Shown: positions 20,043 to 28,612, numbered from the stretch's first letter. The stretch is DNA of 64,000 nt from Chersky-840 sp963811775 (GCA_963811775.1 CAWESO010000001.1:62001-126000), one strand, 5' to 3'. Numbers and translations are program-made. The notes: a model not told the origin generated them from the sequence alone.

Positions 20043-21452
20043 TCATCGCTGGGCCTGGGCGTCGACGACGACGGGTTCGCCCCGGAACACGGTGTGGCGG
20101 ACCTGGCCGCTCATGACACGCCCCGCCCACGGCGTGTTGCGGCTCCGGCTGGCGAGGCGGCCGGGGTCGACCTCCCACGTGGCGGCGGGGTCGATCACGC
20201 AGATGTTGGCGGGCGCGCCGGGCTCGATGCGCCCGCCCTGGTCCCCGCCCTGCTCGGGAGCGAGCCCGGCGATGCGGGCGGGACGCCACGACAAGAGGGC
20301 CAAGACGTCCTGCGCCGACATCGCTCCGGCACCGGCGGGCGGGCGTCCGTCCGCCGTCCGTACCCCGCCGCCCCGCCCGTTGCCATGGGCGCCGAGCGCG
20401 CCGAAGGCCACCGGGAGCGCGGTCTCGAGCCCGAGCATTCCCGGAGGAGCCGCGTCGAGGGTGGCGTCCTTGCGCTCGGGCGCGTGCGGCGCGTGGTCGG
20501 TGGCAATGGCGTCGACCGTGCCGGTCGCGCACGCGTCCCGCAGGGCGGCCACATCGGTCTCGGCGCGCAACGGCGGGTTCACCTTGAACACGGGGTCGTA
20601 CCCGGCGAGCTCGGCGTGCGTGAGCGAGAGGTGGTGCGGGGTGACTTCGGCCGTGACGGCCAGGCCCTCGGCCTTGGCCGCGGCCACGAGTTCGACCGAC
20701 CGGCGCGTCGAGATGTGCAGGAAATGCACGCGTCCGCCCGTCAGCCTCACGAGGGCGATGTCGCGGGCCACCATCAGCTCCTCGGCCTCGGCCGGTATCC
20801 CCGGGACACCGAGCCGGCTCGACCACTCCCCTTCGTGCATGTCCCCGCCGCGCGCCAGAGCCTCGTCCTCGCAGTGCTGGGCCAGCGTCACGTCGAAGCC
20901 CCGCGCGTACTCGAAGGCCCGCCGCATGACGGCGACGTCCTGGACACCGGACCCGTCGTCGGTGAAGAGCCGGACCCCCAACGACGCGAGCTCGCCCATC
21001 GGCGCCAGGCGCTCGCCGGCGCGCCCCATGGTGATGGCCCCCGCCACCGCCACACGGCACATGGCCCCGTCCCCGAGCGACAACACCTCGAGCGCCACCG
21101 CGGCGCTGTCGACGGGCGGGTCGGTGTTGGGCATGGCCACCACGGCCGTGAACCCACCGAGCGCGGCCGCCCTGGCCCCGGTCTCCACCGTCTCGGCGTC
21201 CTCCGCGCCGGGCTGGCGGAGATGCGTGTGGATGTCGACCAGACCGGGCGACACGAGGCAGTCCCCGGCGTCGAGCACCGTGGCCCCCCGGGGGACCGAC
21301 AGGTCCGGGCCGACGTCGCGCACCTCCCCGCCACTGATCACCACATCGGCACGGCGCACGCCCCCGGCGTCGACGACGGAGCCACCCCTGATGAACACGG
21401 TCTGGGCGGCGCCGGCGGCGAGGGGGCCGCCCCGGGTCGAGGGCTCAGGCAC
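20043..21452 (-). CDS. pyrC: Dihydroorotase
   Basis: PyrC cyclises carbamoyl aspartate to dihydroorotate. It is a class I amidohydrolase of 469 residues. Visible zinc-site motifs are PGLVDIHTHLRQPGAEDAET (HxH), a downstream His in TAEVTPHHLSLTH, and AIATDHAPHAPERKD with the catalytic Asp. Other family blocks are MPNTDPPVD and VFKVNPPLR. A Gly-rich insert (GAHGNGRGGGVRTADGRPPA) lies near 360. The GTG start overlaps the pyrB stop by 8 bases. Confidence 0.95.
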   Translation of the reverse strand: MPEPSTRGGPLAAGAAQTVFIRGGSVVDAGGVRRADVVISGGEVRDVGPDLSVPRGATVLDAGDCLVSPGLVDIHTHLRQPGAEDAETVETGARAAALGGFTAVVAMPNTDPPVDSAAVALEVLSLGDGAMCRVAVAGAITMGRAGERLAPMGELASLGVRLFTDDGSGVQDVAVMRRAFEYARGFDVTLAQHCEDEALARGGDMHEGEWSSRLGVPGIPAEAEELMVARDIALVRLTGGRVHFLHISTRRSVELVAAAKAEGLAVTAEVTPHHLSLTHAELAGYDPVFKVNPPLRAETDVAALRDACATGTVDAIATDHAPHAPERKDATLDAAPPGMLGLETALPVAFGALGAHGNGRGGGVRTADGRPPAGAGAMSAQDVLALLSWRPARIAGLAPEQGGDQGGRIEPGAPANICVIDPAATWEVDPGRLASRSRNTPWAGRVMSGQVRHTVFRGEPVVVDAQAQR

Positions 21453-22527
21453 CGAGGACGGCCCCGATCGACCCGGCCGGCCCGGGGCCGCCTCCGGCCG
21501 AGCCCACCTGGCCCTGCCCGAGCAACATGAAGAGCACCGCCATCCGGACGGCCACGCCGTTGGACACCTGGCGCAACACGAGCGACTGCGGCAGGGCGGC
21601 GACGTCGTCGGCGATCTCCACCCCCCGGTTCATCGGTCCGGGGTGCATGACGAGCGCGTCGGCACCGAGCATGGCGGCGCGTCGGGAGGTCAGTCCGTAC
21701 CACGCGCTGTATTCGCGCACCGACGGCAGGAAGGCGCCGGCGCCCCGTTCGGACTGGAGCCGGAGCAGGTAGCACACGTCGATGTCCGGGAGCACGCTGT
21801 CGAGGTCGGCGCTGACCCTCGCCACCGGCCACCCGACCAGGGACGGTGGCAGGAGGCTCCCGGGGGCGACGAGGGTCACCTCGGCGCCGAGGGCGCCGAG
21901 GGCCAGGACCAACGAGCACGCCACGCGGCTGTGGCGGACGTCGCCCACGATGGCGACGCGCAGGCCGATGAAGCACCCGACCCCGGCGCCCTCGATCGGG
22001 CGCCCGGCCCGCTCGGCCAGGACCTGGCGGATCGTGTAGCAGTCGAGCAGGGCCTGTGTCGGGTGTTCGTGCCACCCGTCACCGGCGTTGACCACCGAGG
22101 CGTCGACCCAGCGCGCCACCGCGGCCGGGGCGCCGGCCGAGACGTGGCGCACGACGAATGCGTCCACGCCCATGGCCGCCACGGTCTCCACCGTGTCGCG
22201 CAGGGACTCCCCCTTCTTCACCGACGAGGTGTCGACGGAGAACGACAGCACGTCCGCCGACAAGCGCTTGGCCGCGGTCTCGAACGACAGGCGGGTGCGG
22301 GTGGACTGTTCGGCGAACAGCGTCACCACGGTGCGCCCCCGCAGCGACGGCACTTTGGGGATCGACCGTCGACCCACCTCGACGAAGGCGTCGGAGACCT
22401 CGAGGATCTCCTCGATCCCGTCGGCACCCAGATCCGCGATCGACAGGAGATGCCGGCGACCGCCTTTGGCCGGCTCCGTCGCTCCCCCCGCCACCCCGGG
22501 GGCACCGGTCATCGGGGCACCGGTCAT
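21445..22527 (-). CDS. pyrB: Aspartate carbamoyltransferase
   Basis: PyrB is the catalytic chain that condenses carbamoyl phosphate and aspartate. Motifs: TLFAEQSTRTRLSFETAAKR (carbamoyl-phosphate site), VVNAGDGWHEHPTQALLDCY, VAIVGDVRHSRVACSLVLAL and ALVMHPGPMNRGVEIADDVA. 360 residues is slightly long because of an N-terminal extension and a Gly-rich C-terminus. No pyrI is nearby. A 15-bp direct repeat duplicates the start region, giving Met-Thr-Gly-Ala-Pro twice, so the ATGs at 22527 and 22512 are both candidates; 22527 overlaps the pyrR stop as ATGA. Confidence 0.95.
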   Translation of the reverse strand: MTGAPMTGAPGVAGGATEPAKGGRRHLLSIADLGADGIEEILEVSDAFVEVGRRSIPKVPSLRGRTVVTLFAEQSTRTRLSFETAAKRLSADVLSFSVDTSSVKKGESLRDTVETVAAMGVDAFVVRHVSAGAPAAVARWVDASVVNAGDGWHEHPTQALLDCYTIRQVLAERAGRPIEGAGVGCFIGLRVAIVGDVRHSRVACSLVLALGALGAEVTLVAPGSLLPPSLVGWPVARVSADLDSVLPDIDVCYLLRLQSERGAGAFLPSVREYSAWYGLTSRRAAMLGADALVMHPGPMNRGVEIADDVAALPQSLVLRQVSNGVAVRMAVLFMLLGQGQVGSAGGGPGPAGSIGAVLGA

Positions 22528-22531
22528 CGAG
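22502..22531. repeat. 15-bp direct repeat duplicating the pyrB start
   Basis: Two adjacent copies of gcaccggtcatcgGg (22502-22516) and gcaccggtcatcgAg (22517-22531) differ by one base. Each holds an in-frame ATG-ACC-GGT-GCC on the pyrB strand, so the start codon and the next four codons are doubled. Confidence 0.85.
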
Positions 22532-23093
22532 GCACCACGTCGCCGAGGACCACGCCGTCGAGGCTGACGTCCACCTGCTCGTCGATCCGGGTCGGCATGT
22601 TCTTGCCCACGTAGTCGGGGCGAATGGGGAGCTCGCGATGGCCCCGGTCCACCATCACCGCCAGCTGGACCGCCCGGGCCCGGCCGTAATCACCGAGGGC
22701 GTTGAGCGCGGCCCGTACCGTCCGGCCCGTGAAGAGGACGTCGTCGACCAGGACCACGAGCCGCCCGGCCAGGTCTCCGGGGATGTCGGTGGCGGCTTCG
22801 GGGAGCACGGGCCGGATGCCGATGTCGTCGCGGTAGAACGCCACGTCGAGGAGGCCGACGGGGACCGTCGTGCCCCCCATCTCCTCGAGCACGCTGGCGA
22901 TCCGGAACGAGAGCGGCACCCCGCCGGTCTGCAGGCCCACGAGGGTGACGTCCTCCAGGCCGTGGTTCCGCTCGATGATCTCGTGCGCGATGCGGACCAG
23001 CGCCCGCTGGACGTCCTGTGCGGTGAGGACCTGGACCCGAGGAACGAAGACCCCACCACGCGGTGGGGTCAGTCTGCGTTCTCGCTCTGCCAA
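22524..23093 (-). CDS. pyrR: Bifunctional PyrR: pyr regulator / uracil phosphoribosyltransferase
   Basis: PyrR binds pyr mRNA when UMP is abundant and also has weak UPRTase activity. Motifs: ALVRIAHEIIERNHG, LVGLQTGGVPLSFRIASVLE, LLDVAFYRDDIGIRP, the PRPP loop VLVDDVLFTGRTVRAALNAL and DRGHRELPIRPDYVGKNMPT. The start is TTG at 23091-23093, with GGAGGAG just upstream; no later canonical start precedes the conserved region. It heads the pyrimidine operon. A PyrR-type RNA hairpin at 23105-23128 ends a few bases before its ribosome binding site, consistent with autoregulation. Confidence 0.95.
   Translation of the reverse strand: MAERERRLTPPRGGVFVPRVQVLTAQDVQRALVRIAHEIIERNHGLEDVTLVGLQTGGVPLSFRIASVLEEMGGTTVPVGLLDVAFYRDDIGIRPVLPEAATDIPGDLAGRLVVLVDDVLFTGRTVRAALNALGDYGRARAVQLAVMVDRGHRELPIRPDYVGKNMPTRIDEQVDVSLDGVVLGDVVPR
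23049..23070 (-). promoter_or_regulatory. Strong stem-loop within the pyrR 5' coding end
   Basis: Arms GACCCCACC and GGTGGGGTC form a perfect 9-bp stem with a 4-base loop (GCGT) starting about 23 bases after the TTG start, followed on the transcript by TTCGTTCC. It could be an intrinsic terminator of a PyrR attenuator, or a structure that slows translation. The T-tract is weak and it lies inside the predicted reading frame, so its role is open. Confidence 0.45.
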
Positions 23094-23104
23094 AGCTCCT
23101 CCAC

Positions 23105-23128
23105 GGTCCGTTCGGGCCTCTCGGGACC
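23105..23128 (-). promoter_or_regulatory. PyrR-binding RNA hairpin (pyr leader)
   Basis: On the transcript, GGUCC and GGACC form a 5-bp stem around CGAGAGGCCCGAAC. This matches the known PyrR binding-loop pattern (GUCC-n-GAGAGGC-nnn-AA-n-GGA). The 3' arm ends about three bases before the GGAGGAG ribosome binding site of pyrR. That placement fits translational repression by PyrR-UMP, as described for mycobacterial pyr operons, rather than only antitermination. Confidence 0.75.
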
Positions 23129-23148
23129 CGCTTCACGGTCGTCGGACG

Positions 23149-23154
23149 AGACTA
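23149..23154 (-). promoter_or_regulatory. Possible -10 box of the pyr operon
   Basis: TAGTCT lies in the 118-base gap between nusB and pyrR, about 20 bases before the PyrR hairpin. Transcription would start near 23142. No convincing -35 is seen 17 bases upstream. Confidence 0.35.
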
Positions 23155-23211
23155 CCACCGGTCGGCCCGGAGCGGGCGCGCCCACGGCGCCGCGCCGACC
23201 CCGCCGTGGGC

Positions 23212-23634
23212 TCAGTCGCGCACCTGGCGGGCGATGGTCGACAACACGCCGTTCACGAAGCCGCCCGAGAACTCCGTCGAGTACTGCTTGGCCAGCTCGA
23301 CGGCCTCGTCGATGACCACGGCCACGGGGGTGTCGAGCTCGGCGATCAGCTCGTAGGTGGCGAGGCGCAGGATGTTGCGGTCGAGGACGGGCATGCGCTC
23401 GACCTCCCATCCCTTGGCCGCGGCGGCCATGAGGTCGTCGATGCGCGCGTCGTGGGCGGCGGTCCCCTCCACCAGGGCCACCGTGAAGGGATCAGGGGGG
23501 ACCGACAACGACCGGAGGACCTCGTCGGTGCCGAGGCGCTTCATCTCGGCCTCGTACAGCAACATGAGGGCGCGCTCGCGCGCCTCATGACGGGGACCTT
23601 CGCCGGCCGCGGCCCGGTCGCGGTCATCGGGCAC
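23212..23634 (-). CDS. nusB: Transcription antitermination factor NusB
   Basis: NusB with NusE binds boxA RNA and supports rRNA antitermination. The helical protein reads RHEARERALMLLYEAEMKRL near the N-terminus, then ILRLATYELIAELDTPVAVV, IDEAVELAKQYSTEFSGGFV and NGVLSTIARQ at the end, all typical. The GTG at 23632-23634 gives 140 residues and lies 11 bases after the efp stop. The long ORF that seems to fuse efp and nusB arises only from the efp frameshift. Confidence 0.93.
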   Translation of the reverse strand: MPDDRDRAAAGEGPRHEARERALMLLYEAEMKRLGTDEVLRSLSVPPDPFTVALVEGTAAHDARIDDLMAAAAKGWEVERMPVLDRNILRLATYELIAELDTPVAVVIDEAVELAKQYSTEFSGGFVNGVLSTIARQVRD

Positions 23635-23645
23635 GCGACGGCCGA

Positions 23646-24207
23646 TTACGCGCGGGTGATGTACTCGCCGGAGCGAGTGTCGACCTTGATTCGCTCTCCG
23701 GGGTTCACGAACAGCGGGACCTGGACCACGAGCCCGGTCTCGAGCGTGGCCGGCTTGCCGCGCGCCGGACACCCTGTCGCCTTGCACCCCGGGCTCGGTC
23801 TCGGCCACCGACAGCTCCACCGCGGCGGGAAGGTCGACACCGACGATCTCGGCCGCGTACATCTGCAGCACGGCGTTGTCGCCTTCCTTGACGAACTGGG
23901 CGGCGTCACCGAGCGCAGCGGGAGTCACGTGGATCTGGTCGTACGACACCACGTCCATGAACACGTAGTCGGTGCCGTCGCGATAGAGCAATTGCATCTC
24001 GCGTTTGTCGACGATGGCCTGCTCGACCCGCTCGTCGGCACGGAACGTCCGCTCGAGCACGGCGCCGGTGCGCACGTTCTTGAGCTTGGTGCGCACGAAG
24101 GCCCCGCCCTTGCCCGGCTTTACGTGCTGGAACTCGACGACCGAGAACAACCCGTCGGACAGGTCGAGGGTCATGCCGTTGCGCAGGTCGTTGGTGGTGA
24201 TAGCCAT
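23646..24207 (-). CDS. efp: Elongation factor P (frameshifted)
   Basis: EF-P relieves ribosome stalling at polyproline. The first ~150 codons are intact: TTNDLRNGMTLDLSDGLFSV, VEFQHVKPGKGGAFVRTKLK (the modified Lys lies in the PGKGGAF loop) and AVVELSVAETEPGVQGD-like sequence. At about 23757-23766 the frame shifts by one base, and the typical end ATLETGLVVQVPLFVNPGER then IKVDTRSGEYITRA continues in the other frame to a TAA at 23646. Removing one base gives SGAGKPATLETG, matching the family. The start overlaps the pepP stop (TGATG). Confidence 0.9.
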
Positions 24208-25349
24208 CAGGCGGCGATGTCCTTGGGGAATCGGGTGAGCGTGTGACAGCCGTCTTCGGTGACCACGACGGTGTCCTCGACACGAACACCGCCGATTCCT
24301 GCCAGGTAGACACCGGGCTCGACGGTCACGACGACGTCGGCGCCGAGGATAGCAGTCGACCCCGGGCCCACCGCTGGGGCCTCGTGGATGTCGAGCCCGA
24401 CCCCGTGCCCGGTGCCGTGCTCGAAGGCGTCTCTCCAGCCCGCGTCGGCGATCACGTCGCGACAGGCCTTGTCGATGTCGCCCGCCGCCACCCCGGCGCG
24501 CACGGCCGCGACCCCCGACGCCTGGGCCCGGGTCACGACGTCGAAGACGCGGGCCAACGTGCCCGACGGCTCACCGCCGACACAGAACGTGCGCGTCATG
24601 TCGGACCGGTATCCCTCGAAGATGGCACCGAAGTCCACCACCACGGGATCTCCCGCCATGATGGCGCGCTTGGTGGGCCGGGCGTGCGGTTTGGCCGCGT
24701 TCGGCCCCGATGCGACGATGGTCTCGAAGGCGCGGTCCTCGGCACCGAGGCGACGCATGGCGGTGTCGAGGGCGAGCGCCACCTCGTCCTCGCGGTTCCC
24801 CTCCCCCAGCATGGGCAGCACCTCACCGAGGGCGGCGTCGGCGATGGCGGCGGCGCGCGCCATGCGCACCAGCTCGCCCGCGTCCTTGACCTGTCGGAGC
24901 GCTTCGACCACACCACTCGTGGCCACGGCGACGGCGGGAGCGAGGTCCTCGGCCCACCGGCGCTTGGCCGACCACGTGACATGGTCGGCCTCGAGGCCGA
25001 GGCGGGTGACCGAGACCGAGCGCACCGCGTCGGCGAGCGCGTCGCGCTGGGCTTTGAGGCCCCCGACGCACAGTTCGACGGTGCCGTCGTGGCCCGCCGC
25101 GCTGAGCTGCTCGCCCGCCTGGGTCCGGTACCGGCCGTCGGTCACGAGCAGGGCGCTGCGGCCCGTGACGAGCAGGGCGCCGGCCGACCCACTGAACCCG
25201 CTGAGGTACCGCACGTTGGGGAGCGCGGTCACCAACAGCGCGTCCACGCCGGCGGCCTCGATCCCGGCCCGCAGGCGCGCCAGGCGGTCGACGACCTGCA
25301 ACGGCGCCAGCGCCGTTTCGAGGGCGCCCACGCCGTCTGCCCCCGTCAC
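24207..25349 (-). CDS. pepQ: Xaa-Pro aminopeptidase / dipeptidase (M24)
   Basis: A metallopeptidase removing N-terminal residues before proline. The N-terminal creatinase-like domain has ALPNVRYLSGFSGSAGALLV. The pita-bread catalytic domain has the five metal ligands in VVVDFGAIFEGYRSDMTRTF (two Asp), GTGHGVGLDIHEAP (His), VTVEPGVYL (Glu) and GVRVEDTVVV (Glu). The GTG start at 25347-25349 forms a GTGA overlap with aroQ and gives 380 residues. Its place between aroQ and efp is conserved in actinobacteria. Confidence 0.93.
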   Translation of the reverse strand: MTGADGVGALETALAPLQVVDRLARLRAGIEAAGVDALLVTALPNVRYLSGFSGSAGALLVTGRSALLVTDGRYRTQAGEQLSAAGHDGTVELCVGGLKAQRDALADAVRSVSVTRLGLEADHVTWSAKRRWAEDLAPAVAVATSGVVEALRQVKDAGELVRMARAAAIADAALGEVLPMLGEGNREDEVALALDTAMRRLGAEDRAFETIVASGPNAAKPHARPTKRAIMAGDPVVVDFGAIFEGYRSDMTRTFCVGGEPSGTLARVFDVVTRAQASGVAAVRAGVAAGDIDKACRDVIADAGWRDAFEHGTGHGVGLDIHEAPAVGPGSTAILGADVVVTVEPGVYLAGIGGVRVEDTVVVTEDGCHTLTRFPKDIAA

Positions 25350-25813
25350 GACGGGCCCCGTCGCTGTTCGAGGAGTCGGGCCACGGCCTGCACCGCCAGC
25401 GGGTACCCCAACCCCCCGAAGCCGGCGACCGACCCGTCGGCCACCGGCGCCACCACCGAGGCATGGCGCCACGGCTCGCGCGCCGCGGGGTTCGAGAGAT
25501 GGAGCTCGACCACGATCCCCTCGAACGCGCCGAGCGCGTCGTGCAGCGACCAGGAGTAGTGGGTGAGGGCGCCGGCGTTGACGATGAGCGCTGACGCCCG
25601 GTTCCGGGCCCCGTGCACGAGCTCCACCAGTTCGCCCTCGTGGTTGGTCTGATGGTGCTCGAGCTCGAGACCGCACCGCTCGGCTTCGGCGGCCGCCGCG
25701 GCCACGTGGTCGGCGAGCGTGGCCGTGCCGTAGACCTCCGGCTGCCGCTCCCCCAACAAGTCCAGGTTCGGCCCCGACAACAGCACGACGAGGGATGTGC
25801 CCGACCCCGTCAT
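25346..25813 (-). CDS. aroQ: 3-dehydroquinate dehydratase, type II
   Basis: AroQ makes 3-dehydroshikimate in the shikimate pathway. The small type II fold is shown by LSGPNLDLLGERQPEVYG (with the catalytic Tyr), QTNHEGELVELVH, LIVNAGALTHYSWSLHDAL and VELHLSNPAAREPWRHASVV, ending in GFGGLGYPLAV. I chose ATG 25811-25813, in an ATGA overlap with the aroB stop (155 residues); a GTG three codons upstream is possible. Confidence 0.96.
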   Translation of the reverse strand: MTGSGTSLVVLLSGPNLDLLGERQPEVYGTATLADHVAAAAAEAERCGLELEHHQTNHEGELVELVHGARNRASALIVNAGALTHYSWSLHDALGAFEGIVVELHLSNPAAREPWRHASVVAPVADGSVAGFGGLGYPLAVQAVARLLEQRRGPS

Positions 25814-26862
25814 GGCGCGCACCCCATTTCCGCCAGCGTGGCCAGCACGTCCGCCTCGTCGACCTGGTGCACCGGCTCGACACCCGACGGCCCGTCCAGG
25901 ACGAAGGTCAGGTCGTGGCGCGCCTTTTTGTCCCTGCCCATGAACTCCACGAGCTCGCGCGCCGACGCGCCGACGGGGATGTCGGCGTACAGGTCGAACC
26001 CGCCCACCACGCGACGGTGCAACGCCACGCGCTCGTCGTCGATGCGATCGAGACGGCGCGCCAGCAGGGCCGCGAAGACCAGGCCGATGGCGACCGCCTC
26101 ACCGTGACGGAGGTCCCACTTCGCCTCGGGGCCGAACGACGAGGCCTCGAGGGCATGGGCCAGGGTGTGGCCGTAGTTGAGGATCATGCGACGGCCCGAG
26201 TCCCGTTCGTCGGCCGACACCACCGCGGCCTTGATGGCCACGCACTTGGCGACCTGCTCGTCGAGGGGGAGCCCCAGCATCGAGGAACCGGGACGGCCCT
26301 GCTCGAGAAGCCCATCGCCCAGGAAGGCGTACTTGGCCATCTCGCCCCGGCCCGATGACCATTCGCGCGCCGGGAGCGAGCTGAGGCTCTGGATGTCGCA
26401 CAGCACCGCGGCGGGCTGCCAGAAGGCGCCGACGAGGTTCTTGCCCTCGGGCAGGTTGACCCCGGTCTTCCCTCCGATGGCCGCGTCGATCTGGGCCAGG
26501 AGGGTGGTGGGGACGTTCACGTAGGGGATGCCGCGGTGAAAGACGGCGGCCGCGAACCCGGCCACGTCGCTCACGACGCCTCCCCCGAGCGCCACGACGG
26601 CGTCGGTCCGCGCCAGCCCGCTGCGGGCGAAGTCGCGACACAGTCGCTCCACCGTGGCGAGCGTCTTGGCCTCTTCGCCGTTCTCGATCACGAAGGTGTC
26701 GGACGGGACCCCGGCGTCGATCTCGACCTCCACGTTGTCCTGGGTGACGATGGCGACACGTTCGACGCCGGCGGGGAGCATCTCGGGCAGGAGCCCCCGG
26801 GCCCCGCCCCCCACCACGACGTCGTAGGCGCGATCGCCGAGCTCCACGGGCACGGTGATCAT
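25810..26862 (-). CDS. aroB: 3-dehydroquinate synthase
   Basis: AroB converts DAHP to 3-dehydroquinate using NAD and zinc. Motifs: NGEEAKTLATVERL, VALGGGVVSDVAGFAAAVFH (NAD loop), VPTTLLAQIDAAIGGKTGVN, NLVGAFWQP, and the zinc ligands in LNYGHTLAHALE and LRHGEAVAIGLVFAA. The ATG at 26860-26862 overlaps the aroK stop as ATGA; 350 residues is the usual size. It lies within aroC-aroK-aroB-aroQ, all co-oriented. Confidence 0.97.
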   Translation of the reverse strand: MITVPVELGDRAYDVVVGGGARGLLPEMLPAGVERVAIVTQDNVEVEIDAGVPSDTFVIENGEEAKTLATVERLCRDFARSGLARTDAVVALGGGVVSDVAGFAAAVFHRGIPYVNVPTTLLAQIDAAIGGKTGVNLPEGKNLVGAFWQPAAVLCDIQSLSSLPAREWSSGRGEMAKYAFLGDGLLEQGRPGSSMLGLPLDEQVAKCVAIKAAVVSADERDSGRRMILNYGHTLAHALEASSFGPEAKWDLRHGEAVAIGLVFAALLARRLDRIDDERVALHRRVVGGFDLYADIPVGASARELVEFMGRDKKARHDLTFVLDGPSGVEPVHQVDEADVLATLAEMGCAP

Positions 26863-27416
26863 CGGCTCTCCTCGTTCGGCGTCCCCGGCTCCACCCTCGG
26901 CGCGGCCACGACCTCGGCGACGCGTGCCGCCACCGCGTCGGCGCCGAGGTCGTCGACGTCGATGACCGCGGTCGCCACCTCCTCGTAGAGCACCCGGCGT
27001 TCGGCCTCGATGCGGCCCAGCGCGGCGGCGGGGCCGGCGGGGTCCCCCGCCAACAGGGGTCGGCTGGCGTTTCTCCCCACCCGGCGCAGGAGGGTCGCCG
27101 GTCGGGCCCGCAGCCACACCACCGTGCCGCCGCGGCGCAGCTCGGCCCGGCCGACGGGGTCGAGGACCGCACCGCCGCCCACCGAGACCACGGCGGGATC
27201 GGGCCGGGCGAGGACCTCGGCCAGGACCCGCGCCTCGAGGGCCCGGAACGCGGCCTCGCCACGCGCCGCGAAGATCTCGCTCACCGACGAGCCGGCCAGG
27301 CGCTCGACCGCGCTGTCGGTGTCCACCCAGGGCCGGTCGAGGCGCCCGGCCACGAGCCTCGCCACCGTCGACTTGCCCGCGCCCATCATCCCCACGAGCA
27401 GCAGGTGCTCAGCCAC
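26859..27416 (-). CDS. aroK: Shikimate kinase
   Basis: AroK phosphorylates shikimate. The P-loop is LLLVGMMGAGKSTVARLVAG. The shikimate site follows with WVDTDSAVERLAGSSVSEIF, FRALEARVLAEVLA and VSVGGGAVLDP, and the adenine lid includes NASRPLLAGD. The GTG at 27414-27416 overlaps the aroC stop by 8 bases and places the P-loop at the usual distance from the N-terminus; the longer ORF is aroC shadow sequence. Confidence 0.95.
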   Translation of the reverse strand: MAEHLLLVGMMGAGKSTVARLVAGRLDRPWVDTDSAVERLAGSSVSEIFAARGEAAFRALEARVLAEVLARPDPAVVSVGGGAVLDPVGRAELRRGGTVVWLRARPATLLRRVGRNASRPLLAGDPAGPAAALGRIEAERRVLYEEVATAVIDVDDLGADAVAARVAEVVAAPRVEPGTPNEESR

Positions 27417-28599
27417 GGCCGGCCGCGGCGGCCGACGACGGTGTGCCGTGGAGCGCGGCCAGGTACCCGTCGCGATTGCGCACCACCTCGGCCAGGGAGT
27501 CCCCACCGAACTTGCGCAGCGCCTCGGACGCGAGCACGAGCGCGGCCATGGTCTCGGCCACCACCCCCATGGCGGGCACCGCGGTCACGTCGGTGCGCTC
27601 CTTGAACGACACCGTGGACTCCTTCGTCACGACGTCGACGGTCCCGAGGACGGGCCGGTTCAAGGTGGCGAGCGGCTTCATGCCCACCCGAGCGGCGATG
27701 AGACCCCCGGTCGACATGCCGCCCTCGATCCCCCCGGCGCGGTCCGTCTCGCGCCGGTAGGCGCCCGACGCCTCGTCCCACGCGATGGCGTCGTGGGCCT
27801 CGGACCCGCGCCGCGACACCAGCTCCGATCCCTCGCCCATCTCGACGGCCTTGACGGCCTGGATGCTCATGAGCGCCTGGGCCAGCAGCCCGTCGAGGCG
27901 CCGGTCCCAGTGCACGTGGCTCCCCAGCCCCACCGGCACCCCGTAGGCCAGGACCTCCACCACCCCGCCCAACGAGTCCCCGTCCTTGGCCGCGGCCTTG
28001 ATCGCCTCGACCATGCGCGCCTCCACGGCGGGGTCGAAGCACCGCACGGCGGAGTCGTCGACCCGGTCGAGGTCCTGCGGTCCCGGACGCGCCGCACCGT
28101 CACTGTGCACGGGCCCGAGGCCGATCACGTGGCTCAGCACCGACACACCGAGGCGGGCCAGGAGCGCCTTGGCCAGGCATCCCGCCGCCACCCGGGCCGC
28201 GGTCTCACGGGCCGAGGCCCGTTCGAGCACGTCGCGGGCATCGTCGAACCCGTACTTCTGCATGCCGGCCAGATCGGCATGGCCCGGGCGGGGCTTGGTC
28301 AGGACCTTGGACGGCGACCCGGGGTCCGGGGACATCTCCTCCTGCCATTTGGGCCATTCGGTGTTGGCGATCTCGATGGCCACCGGGGAGCCCAGGGTGC
28401 GGCCGTGGCGGATCCCGCCGACCAGGGTGATCTCGTCGGCCTCGAACCGCATCCGGGGGCCGCGCCCGTACCCCAGTCGCCGCCGGGCCAGCTCGCCGGC
28501 GATCTCGGGTGCGGTGATCGGCAGTCCGGCCGGCAGGCCCTCGACGATCACGACGAGCGCCTGACCGTGCGATTCGCCGGCAGTGAGGTACCTGAGCAC
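27409..28599 (-). CDS. aroC: Chorismate synthase
   Basis: AroC makes chorismate from EPSP with reduced FMN. Motifs: MLRYLTAGESHGQALVVIVE, RRRLGYGRGPRMRFEADEIT, SRETAARVAAG-type block (ASARETAARVAAGCLAKAL), IEGGMSTGGLIAARVGMKPL and a final AALVLASEALRKFGGDSLAE. 396 residues with a GTG start at 28597-28599. TAGATT ends seven bases before the GTG, so the gene is probably transcribed leaderless and heads the aro-pep-efp-nusB operon. Further upstream ORF codons run through tandem repeats and are not coding. Confidence 0.96.
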   Translation of the reverse strand: MLRYLTAGESHGQALVVIVEGLPAGLPITAPEIAGELARRRLGYGRGPRMRFEADEITLVGGIRHGRTLGSPVAIEIANTEWPKWQEEMSPDPGSPSKVLTKPRPGHADLAGMQKYGFDDARDVLERASARETAARVAAGCLAKALLARLGVSVLSHVIGLGPVHSDGAARPGPQDLDRVDDSAVRCFDPAVEARMVEAIKAAAKDGDSLGGVVEVLAYGVPVGLGSHVHWDRRLDGLLAQALMSIQAVKAVEMGEGSELVSRRGSEAHDAIAWDEASGAYRRETDRAGGIEGGMSTGGLIAARVGMKPLATLNRPVLGTVDVVTKESTVSFKERTDVTAVPAMGVVAETMAALVLASEALRKFGGDSLAEVVRNRDGYLAALHGTPSSAAAAGRG

Positions 28600-28612
28600 G
28601 GCCGTCAATCTA
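28600..28612 (-). promoter_or_regulatory. Leaderless-type -10 box for aroC
   Basis: TAGATT (28612 to 28607 on the minus strand) is followed by 7 bases and the GTG start. No ribosome binding site is present in that gap. Confidence 0.5.

Noticed and set aside
23212..24207. An apparent EF-P/NusB fusion protein
   Set aside because: The fusion exists only because of the one-base frameshift in efp; the true efp C-terminus and a TAA stop lie in the other frame before the nusB GTG.
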